A program made the translations under genes and the position numbers. A stretch of DNA of 64,000 nucleotides from Brasenia schreberi (lineage: Eukaryota > Streptophyta > Magnoliopsida > Nymphaeales > Cabombaceae): contig JAYKKT010000047.1 of assembly GCA_036023115.1 (NCBI GenBank), positions 787,501 through 851,500 of the forward strand, read 5' to 3'. The notes under the pieces are model-generated. The model had not been told where the DNA came from. It ran no database searches and saw only the letters and a program-made list of their open reading frames with translations. Positions 48,951 to 59,600 of this stretch are shown piece after piece (positions within the stretch are counted from its first letter, which is position 1; every line of letters begins with the position of its first letter).

Positions 48951-50646
48951 GCAAAGCTTCGTCCTTCCCATTGTATGACAAAAAGAGAACTTCTGCAATC
49001 AAATCCGTTCCATTAGCTTTGTGGATTATCTCCATTATCGCACTGCAAGGCTTCAACGTGGATTCATTTTCATAAAGGCCAAACTTCCACAGGTCTTCAA
49101 ACCTGAGATCAAAGCAACAGTCCCCCTAACTTTTTGCAGAGGAAGCCCTTCCAATAAGGAACGAGGATATGTGTTAGAAATATCATCATCCATCCCTGCA
49201 ATGACAAAGTTCATGATGCTGAAAACTAAAGTGAGAATTTCAGGTGACAGGAAGCTAATATGGAGAAAGCGAGGTTGTAACAGAAAGTGCCAAACTCTGC
49301 AAATTTCTACAGAAGATAATATACATGTGACAAAACCCATGATACTGGCTCACAAACAGTTTACTGAGCCGTCAATCTTTCATTCATTAATTTATACTTC
49401 CTACATCAAAGCAACATGATATATCGTAGCTACCAATTTCAAGGAACAGCAGAGTGGGCTTGAACGAGACAACATTCAATGTCATGAAAAATCGTTGATA
49501 CAGTGCAGCTGACGATGTTAGGCTTCAGTTTGTAACTTGAATTTTGTAATGAGCAGCAAACATTAGCCATTCTGTTGCGATGCACGGTAAGGTGGTTCCT
49601 GAAACAAAGATGAAAATCAAGGCTGATCATCAATAATAAAAGAGAACAATCCATACGAACATAAATTTAGTAAAGGAATCACTCAGTTATGAAAGTACTT
49701 CTAAACTATTCTGTCAACTTCGAAAGCTTGTTACTAAAGTAAATAACTGTACTTCTCAACTGTTTTGGTTTCTTTGCCAGAGGTATCACACAATCAATTG
49801 AACCAAGGAGTTACAGAAACATGCTTGATTAATAAGCATTCACTTGAACGCTACATTAAGCTTTATATTTACTAAAATAAGATTAGTTAGTCAACTTCCA
49901 TATTTGACTGGCATTACTTTAGTCAAAGGCTTCAGGCTTGTCAACAGGAGCTGAGGATCCATCGCTTTGTTTTAGCAGCACGCTCCGAGAGGCCAATTGC
50001 AACGTTGACGAAAAATTGCTTTGGAGGCTGAATCTAATTTGTAAGGGCAAGCAAGTTTGTCTATATCCAATCAAAACAGAACGCATCACCCAATGAAACT
50101 ATCACTACAAACTGGCGCTTCTCATAATATTCCTGTGATACTCACAAGGAAGATTTTTCTGAGAACAGTTAGGGGCACATTCAGTTTACTATATTGCATA
50201 TCCTCGATTAAACCCGTAAGCACCAACTATTTTCATTCATATTGACTTTTAACTCGAGCATCCATTAAGATTGTCCGTTATATCCCCAACTAAAGCATGT
50301 ATTTCAGCAGACATATGGGATTCTATCCATAGAAGAAAATAACATCTTTAAATGACTTTTTGCTAACAGTGCGGTTCAAAGAAATAGAACAGACAATGAA
50401 TAATACAAATTCAAATTTCAAAGCAAACTTAACTCCAAACCACACTATTGCAAGCGGAATTCAACAAAAGCCAATTTCTGATGTGGTGGAAAAAATGAAA
50501 TGGCTATCAAGAAGAATCTTGCAATATAGCACTACCATTTATTTAACAACTCAATAAAGAAACAGAAAAGGCAAAATGCATCAACAAGGTCCAGTGCTAC
50601 CTACACTGAGGAACTTCCTTGCAGAAACGTGGCACAGTGAAACAAT
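48951..50646. other. 3' side of LFR and spacer
   Basis: Nothing coding was recognised on either strand. The part next to 50646 must contain the LFR 3' UTR. Open frames such as 49021-49419 have no recognisable motif or codon character. Confidence 0.4.
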
Positions 50647-53600
50647 TTACATCCCCCAAATACCACGAGCTGCTGCAACTCGGGTGTTTGGCCTTGATGT
50701 CAACTCATAAAGAATACGAGCAAAAGAATCAGAGTGTCTGCCATCCGAGAAAAGCATTTCTGCAAAAGTATTCTCATGTGCCAGAAGAACAGGCCTGTTC
50801 TGTGGCTCAGAAGCAAGACTCTCTAATATCATGGCAGCTTTTCGCGAAACCTCAGGAACTGGATGTGGTTGCCTGATCACCCTGAGAAGCCGGTCAATGG
50901 CCCTAAATAAGTCAAGATCCATTGTCAAACACAATGCAGAATACTCATAATCAGATTTATTGTGATTGTCATAACTAAAAAAACTCGGGGATTTTTGACC
51001 AGGTTGCCAATGGAAAATAGCCACCAGCCTGATTGGTAGTATGCCTTTTTCCAATAAACTTGAATTTCTAGAGGATTACACTTGTACAAGAAAATCAACA
51101 AGCTGAGGTCTAAGATATATACAACCAGACTTTCATTAGCAATATCCTCTCACCATCTCTCACTTGCAAGTTTCAGACGGCAATCCACGTTAACTTCTGC
51201 CATATTGAAAAGTGCAGCCACTGCTGCTGCTTGTGCATCCGCTGCTGGCATGCTAAGAATATCAACCAAACGCTTGTATATCTGCAACATTGATTTGCCA
51301 TTGTAACTATATATCCAGAGGTCAAACTGCACAGTACTTTACTTTTAGAGATAAGCAAAATCATATAAGTCACTATCCAGAAACTAATTTAATAGTTGAA
51401 CTAATCCAGGATGGAGATTATCAAATAATCATCATTTTAGGCAGGTGACATACCTGAGGAAAGAAAGGAAGCAGGAAGCTTTCATTGTCAGGATTTATTA
51501 TCAACCTGCCAAGCACTTCACAGGCTGCCAAGTGCCAAGCCTTAATTGGAGAATTCAACATTCCAATAACTGCTTGAACAGCATCCTTCTCTCTGGTTTT
51601 ATTTTAGAAAAAGTAAGTCTTAACTCGGGAAGAGAAGTGTAACAGACAGACTTACTTTATTTTTATATAAGACGGCTTTGAGGAACTGAATATTCGAAGA
51701 TCTAGCAGTGGGGCCAAATTTACAATCGTTTCAAGTGCATTTGTTACAAGCTCCTCATCCTCTGCATGCATGTGTACGAAGACTTCAGCATGACGGATAC
51801 ATATATTCCCGTCTACCTATTGAGTTTGTGTTACTACTACAAACAACATCACATACATCAATCACATGATAAACGCCTCTTCAAAAAAGAGTTAATATGG
51901 TGAGCTAGTTTGAAATCCAAGCTCTCTAAGAAATACTCAATGCAAGAAAGCAACTCCAATTTTGTGTCAGGAGTCGTCTCACCAGCAAGATGATCACTTA
52001 TGCACTGAAACACAGTTTCTAAGCAGTGTCGATGCTGGGCCATAATAGTCTCATTTTCAGGCATGAAGGAGAAATTGCGGATGATATTTGAGGCAGCAAC
52101 AGCACATTGCTGCCTTTCTGCCCGTCCATCTTCATCTAGATTAAATAACACATCATCTTGAAACCACCATTGTGAAGGTTGGTGCTCTGTTCCCTTATTG
52201 CATGGGCCCTTAGATGTCACCATTCGGTCCATTCCAGTCTTGGAGCTGCAAACATTTAACATTCTATTATCTAGGATCTCATCACCAAGAAGGAAAGAAA
52301 AAAACTCACTGAAAAAGTGTGTTGAACCACCCCTAATGCATTACCTGAGGTTGGATGCTGAATCATTTGAGCCAGAAGCCTCGTATTCAAACCCAAACCC
52401 AGAAACCATACAATTAGTACCCAGTGTTAGGATTCTACTGGGCCTCAAAGCATCTTTAGGATAAGCAATGTCACGCCAATCATCTATCTGTCCCAAGAAG
52501 TGAAAACATTGGAAGTCCAAAAAACAAAGACAACGAAAGTCTGAGAGGACATAATTGTATACTAGTAAGCAGGAACCCAGTTCACTACCACTGCATCAGA
52601 ATCACATGCTGCATATGGAAGCATTGAGAAATACCACATTACTTTTTATTCCACTCTTACACGTGCCACATCTCCATGCAAAGATGGAGCAACCTTGCAC
52701 GCTTCAAGTGTCCAAGTGTAAGCAGAACAATGACAAATCCGTTATTAACTAGAAAGGGTGCCCAGAGTTCAGTTATAGTATGTTCCTGACTCTCTATATA
52801 TGCATTGCATTTCCACACTCCACAAATCCTTTTCTTTATCTAGTATATGTAGCATAGAGTTTCATGTTGAAGAATATGAGTTTAGAGTCAGTTTTAGTAC
52901 ATATAATGTCTTAGGACATTAAAATTGATGTCTAAGGTATTATTATAATTGTCCAAGGTCGTAAGGGCATTTTGGTAATTTTATGTACTAGGGGTGTTTT
53001 GGTCATTTTACGTTTTATAGCTCCTTATATAAGGGCTGATAGGCTGTATTAGGGCAGAAGGTTGTTGGGATTAAGAAAGAGAGAGAAAGAGGGGGGGGGG
53101 GGGGGGGGCTCCAGTGGAGGTCCGCCCCCTCCTACGTTCTCCATTGATACTCTTCTTTTTTTATCAATATATTATATTGTTTATTATCCGTTGCATTTCT
53201 CTGTAATTTCATCATGATATCAGGGCCTACAATGTGTTTTTTTGAGATTATTAGTTGATGGCGGGGCGCTCACCGTGGATGGAGTTCCAATCGATTCTTA
53301 TCTCACAAGAATTACGTGGGATGAGGTGAAGTATCCTACAATGTTGCCTCTCAGGGAGGTAGTTGACAGCATCCACACCCAGATTGCGAGGATAGAAGAT
53401 GATCTCAAGGTTCGTGTGGCGGAGTACAACAATGTGCGCAGTCAGCTTAATGCGATAAACAGGAAACAGGGTGGCAGTTTGATAGTTCGTGACTTGTCTG
53501 ACTTAGTTAAGCCAGATGACATTATTGCATCCGAGAATCTGGTGAAGCTTCTTGCGGTTGTTCCTAAGTATTCTCAGAAGGACTGGTTGGCAAGCTATGA

Positions 53601-56600
53601 GACATTGACTAATTTTGTGGTCCCAAGAAGGATTGGTATGACGTGAAGGTGAGGATCTAAGGGAGGAACATTCTTACTAACTTCTGGGGTATGAATTTTA
53701 CCACGGATAAGTTGAGATTTTTGGTTCGCAGGTGGCAGAACTTGATTGAAGTGCATGTTAATGTCAAGACCACAGACAATTATATGTTGAGAATGTTCTG
53801 CATTGGTTTTACCAAGAGAAGGCCTAATCAGGTCAAGCGGACATGCTACGCACAATCCAGTCAAATCAGACAAATCTGCTGAAAGATGAAAGAAATCATG
53901 GTCAACCAAGCAACATCCTGCGATCTGAAAGAATTGGTACAGAAGTTCATCCCTGAAATGATTGGCAAGGAAATCGAGAAGGCAACCTCAAACATTTATC
54001 CCTTGAAAAATGTGTTCATTAAGAAAGTTAAGATTCTAAAGGCTCCCAAGTTCGACCTCAACAAACTAATGGAGATGCATGGTGACTATTTTGAGGATGT
54101 AGGTGTAAAGGTTGACAGGCCAGCTGATGAGACCATGGCGGAAGGAGAGACTGAGGTTGTTGGAGCCTAGAGGAGAAATTTAAGGTCCCCTGTTATGTTC
54201 CAGATTTTTTTTGAAGGTTACAAAAATTCGTGGAAAGAAAGATTTCAAAGATAATTTCAAAATTTTTGAATAATCAAATGCTGGAAAAGTAAAGTTCCAA
54301 ATTACTTGCCTGGCTTTATGGGAAAATAGTTATGGAAACTTCCTTTTTTTTATTGGATGAGAAAGTAAACCAGTAAGTCTTATCCCCACGTTTTTTGGGA
54401 AAGAAAAATGGTAACTGCAATCCTAACTACTATCCATTATCCACATAAATAAAGTAGTTACTGCAGATAAAGGAAATATAGGTATTCTGCCACCACAGCA
54501 TAAGGTGACGATGCAGATGGTGAGTTGTTGGATGAAGGAGAATCTGATTCGTGTGAGAAAGATTCCTTTAATGGTAAAATAGAGGAGGAAGACGTTGAAG
54601 AGGAAGATGCTGAAAAGAAGCCAAAGATGAAAACGATTAAGGAAACAACTTATGAGTGGGAGCGTTTGAACGATGTCAAGGCTATATGGTTAGGAAGTCC
54701 AAAGGAATTTTTTGATGAAGAGTACGCAAAATTTTACCGCTCTCTTGCAAAGGACTTAAATGATGAGAAGCCATTAGCTTGGAGACATTTTACTGCCGAA
54801 GGTGATCTAGAGTTCAAGGTTGTTTTCTTTGTGCCTCCTAAGGCTCCACATGATCTATATGAGAGCTACTACAACAGCAAATTGAACTTGAGGTTATACG
54901 TTCGTCGTGTATTCATCTCTGATGAGTTTGATGATTTTTTTGAAGGGTCTAGTTGATTCTGACACGTTGCCACTCAATGTTTCACGTGAAATGCTTTAAC
55001 AACACAACAACTTGAAGACTATCAAGAAGAAACTTATCTGTAAAGCTCTTGATATGATCCGACGGATTGCAGATGAAGATCCCGATGAGTCTAATGACAA
55101 AGAGAAAGCAGATGCTGCAACTGAATCTAAAAACAATGAGAAAAAGGGATAGGATGCCAACTTCTGGAAAGAGTTTGGGAAGTCTATTAAACTTGGTATC
55201 ATATCAAGGAATTAAGGGAGAGGGTTGTGAAGGACTCACAGGATGAGGCTGTGAAGCAGACAACACGACTCATATACCACACCGCTTTGATGGAGAGCGG
55301 TTTCAATCTCAACGATCCGAAGGACTTCGCATCCCAAATCTATGATTCAGTGAAGTCAAGCTTGAATATAAGTCCAGAAGCTACCGTAAAGGAAGAAGAT
55401 GATGATGTAGGGGAAGAGGTAGAGGCTGATGATGCCGAGGACGAAAAGTCAAAGAACGATGAAGCTGCTAAAGAAGCAGAAGACGTCAAAGACGAGCTGT
55501 AGATCCTCAAATTAGTATAAAAATATTGCCACTCTTAATGATCTTGCGTGACCGTGGTATTGGAATGACAAAAGTGAGTGGGAGCGTTTGAACGATGTCA
55601 AGGCTATATGGTTAGGAAGTCCAAAGGAATTTTTTGATGAAGAGTACGCAAAATTTTACCGCTCTCTTGCAAAGGACTTAAATGATGAGAAGCCATTAGC
55701 TTGGAGACATTTTACTGCCGAAGGTGATCTAGAGTTCAAGGTTGTTTTCTTTGTGCCTCCTAAGGCTCCACATGATCTATATGAGAGTTACTACAACAGC
55801 AAATTGAACTTGAGGTTATACGTTCGTCATGTATTCATCTCTGATGAGTTTGATGATTTTTTTGAAGGGTCTAGTTGATTCTGACACGTTGCCACTCAAT
55901 GTTTCACGTGAAATGCTTTAACAACACAACAACTTGAAGACTATCAAGAAGAAACTTATCTGTAAAGCTCTTGATATGATCCGACGGATTGCAGATGAAG
56001 ATCCCGATGAGTCTAATGACAAAGAGAAAGCAGATGCTGCAACTGAATCTAAAAACAATGAGAAAAAGGGATAGGATGCCAACTTCTGGAAAGAGTTTGG
56101 GAAGTCTATTAAACTTGGTATCATATCAAGGAATTAAGGGAGAGGGTTGTGAAGGACTCACAGGATGAGGCTGTGAAGCAGACAACACGACTCATATACC
56201 ACACCGCTTTGATGGAGAGCGGTTTCAATCTCAACGATCCGAAGGACTTCGCATCCCAAATCTATGATTCAGTGAAGTCAAGCTTGAATATAAGTCCAGA
56301 AGCTACCGTAAAGGAAGAAGATGATGATGTAGGGGAAGAGGTAGAGGCTGATGATGCCGAGGACGAAAAGTCAAAGAACGATGAAGCTGCTAAAGAAGCA
56401 GAAGACGTCAAAGACGAGCTGTAGATCCTCAAATTAGTATAAAAATATTGCCACTCTTAATGATCTTGCATGACCGTGGTATTGGAATGACAAAAGAGGA
56501 CCTCATCAAGAATTTGGGAACCATAGCTAAGTCAGGGACTTCAGCTTTTGTGGAGAAAATACAGAGTGGAGGTGACCTGAACTTGATAGGACAATTTGGT

Positions 56601-59600
56601 GTTGGGTTTTACTCCGTGTACCTTGTTGCTGACTATGTTAGGTTATTGGCAAGCATAATGATGACAAGTAGCATATATGGGAAGCAGACGGTGCATTCGC
56701 AATATCAGAGGATACATGGAATGAACCACTTCGTGGCATAGAAATTAGATTGCATCTCAGAGAGGAGGCCGACGAATATCTACAAGAGGAAAAACTCAAA
56801 TAGCTTGTAAAAGAGATATTCTGAATTCATAAAATTCCCTATCTATCTTTGGGCAAGCAAGGAGTATAAGTTCCAGCTGACGAAGATGAGTCCAATGATG
56901 AAGAGGAGACCAAGAGCACTAGGTCAGAGGAGGAAGAAAGAGAAGGCAGTTGTGTATGGGCACCGAAGTTGAGTTATGGGCAGATTGGATGGAATGTCTC
57001 CAATCTACCGATTCTTGCAAGTTTATATAAAAGAGTTACTAAGGATGCTGAAATCACAGTCATGAGGACTGCAGAAATTATTATATTTGTAGCCATTGAA
57101 GTTGCAGAAATTTACAGCTATGAAAGTTGCTGGAAAAGACAGCCATAAAGGTTGAATTAAAGAGTTGTTATAGTCATGAAGTTGCTGAAAATAAACAACC
57201 ATGAAGGCTAAGTTGAAGAATATTGCAACCATGAAGGTTGCTAAAAAAAAAAAGGGATGTTGCAGCAAAGAAGGCTGCTCGAAAAATGGACAGCCAAGGG
57301 GCCGTAAAATTCAAAAAAGAGTGCAGAAAATCAGTTTACTTGTCACCACATATGCATGACAAATCAAATCATAGAAGAGGCCAGAAGAATTTATTGATAT
57401 AGAATTAGGCAGTATCACCAAGAATCATGAAAGTTAAGACCTTGGGTTGCTAAAGTAAACAGCCAAGAGGGCTGGAAAAGCGACTGCAGTCACCATGTAA
57501 AGGGGCGCAGACCGACTAGTATAAGCAGATTCTGTATTCTGCTATTTGAGTGGTAGAGAGAGGGCACTCAACCAACACACCGGCTGCAGCCACCATATGA
57601 AGGGGTGCAAGAAAAGCCATGTGAAGTGTGTATGGTGGAGTAGTACCTCCTATCACAAAAGATCAGCTTTCTCGAGTAGTATAAACATGACTTTTAAGTG
57701 TAGCTGCCGAATCACTTTATGGAGAAGAAGAAAGAGAGAGGGAGCAACCGATACCCATAGAAGGGTCGGGTGTTACCCATGTGTTCTTAATTGTTAAAAT
57801 TGTTTTACAGAAACCTCGAAGAAATTACTAGTGCACGTGTGATGAAGAAAGTCATGATGATGATCAGTCAGGAAGATAGAGGTAATGATGCAACCAGAGA
57901 TGCTACTTGAGATGATCAACCAGGAGGGTTGAGTTGATGTTGCAGCCAAAGATGCTGCTTGAGATGATCAACCATGATGGTTGAGTTGATGTTGCAGCCA
58001 GAGATGCTGTTTGAGATAATTAGCCATGAAGGCTAAGTTTATATTCCAGCCAGAGATGCTGCTTGAGATGATCAGCCAGGATGACTGAGTTGATGTTGCA
58101 GCCAGAGATGCTGTTTGAGATGATTAGCCAAGAAGGCTAAGTTTATATTGCAGCCAGGAAGGCTGAGTTGAAGATATTGCAGCCAAAGAAGTTGTTGAAG
58201 ATTAAACCAGTGATAAAGACAGATGAAGAATGTTGCAGACAAATTAAGATTTTTAGCAAGTTTGGAGTTCGAAGTATCTCACTCCCAACTTGAGGAGGGG
58301 TGTTGAAGAATATGAGTTTAAAGTCAGTTTTAGTACATATAATGTCTTAGGACAGTAAAATTGATGTTTAAAGTATTATTGTAATTGTCCAAGGTCGTAA
58401 GGGCATTTTGGTAATTTTATGTACTAGGGGGTGTTTTGGTCATTTTACGTTTTACAGCTCCTTATATAAGGGTTGATAGGCTGTATTAGGGCAGAAGGTT
58501 GCTGGGATTAAGAAAGAGAGAGAAAGAGGGGGGGCGACCTCCATTGGAGGTCCGCCCCATCCTCCGTTCTCCATTGATACTCTTCTTCTTTTATCAATAT
58601 ATTATATTGTTTATTATCCGTTGCGTTTCTCTGTAATTCTATCATTTCAAGCTATTGAAAATCCTGTAGTTTTCTCCTTCTGCAGCACCAACATTTGGTC
58701 TTCGTCTAGAGTATCAATCTTTGCACCAAGAAAATAAAGAAACCTAGCTTGTCATAACGTGTGCATGTAATGAGCTGATTACATGGTTTATCCTGATAAC
58801 AAACTTGATGGACGCAGGGTAGGCAGGCTCACCAGCAACATGCCGGAACCTGGTTTTCCAGAAGCCTTAAATGGCCAACACTTAGGCCTAGACACAAAAG
58901 CAAATCAAAGTATTCTAGACTAACTTTGAAATTTTTTGACATTTGCATACTTGCTTTGGGATCCAAAGTTACCTGCAGCTTGTACCAAACCAGACATATT
59001 GCACATCTACTCTTGAGTAAAATGCCGTTAATCATCAAAGTTCCATCACTTTGAGTTTTAAAAGTATGCCTTCTTAGTGGACTGCATTGCTCATTCTGTG
59101 AAGCATTTGCAGCAGATCTGATCAGTCTCTTGGATGCTCGATTACACCGTTATCATGAGAAAACGTTATTATACGGTAGTAGTTTTGCTTTATCTTAGAG
59201 ACAAAATTAGCACCATACAACCAGACTATGCCATCATAATCAATGAGACACTTACCATGGTTACAGGCAACAACATTATACATGAGGCAAAATCAAACAT
59301 ATTCTTTCTACATGCTTTTAGAAAATAAATAACAGATCTGTGTATACCAAACTCTCAAGGAAAATACATCCAGCAAACTCAAGATCAAACTCAACCTTTG
59401 GGCATTTTACATATAAAATATCATGTTTATTTTCTAAGACATGTTAACCATGCAAAGAGGCACCACCTTTATGCATAAATGACATTTATCTTCTAAACAT
59501 GCCAATCTTGTCTAGGAGGAATTACTCTCCATGAACACATCAACTAGTTACAGCATCACACAGCTCCACTTGTTCAACAAAATGTAGAAAAATAGGGACG

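Larger units (their letters stand above)
52865..58644 (+). mobile_element. chimeric LTR retrotransposon carrying fragments of three host genes
   Basis: It has two LTRs of 350 and 344 bp, a tRNA-iMet-like primer-binding site and a purine tract directly before the 3' LTR. ttca stands on both outer flanks (52861-52864, 58645-58648), a possible short target duplication. In place of gag and pol, the interior holds fragments of V-ATPase subunit C, ribosomal protein S3a and ER HSP90, all in element sense and without introns, then a repetitive tail region. The LTRs differ at roughly 15 to 20 positions by eye, so insertion was not recent. It is antisense to LFR, inside intron 2. It must have depended on enzymes from another element. 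Confidence 0.92.

Noticed and set aside
54525..56424. Open frames that look like an HSP90 gene with KDEL end
   Set aside because: They are separated by deletions, stops and frameshifts, duplicated and out of order, and enclosed in an LTR element. They are captured fragments and cannot give a complete chaperone.
57911..58180. CRISPR-like array
   Set aside because: The 52-bp units are direct tandem repeats without spacers, in a plant LTR element.
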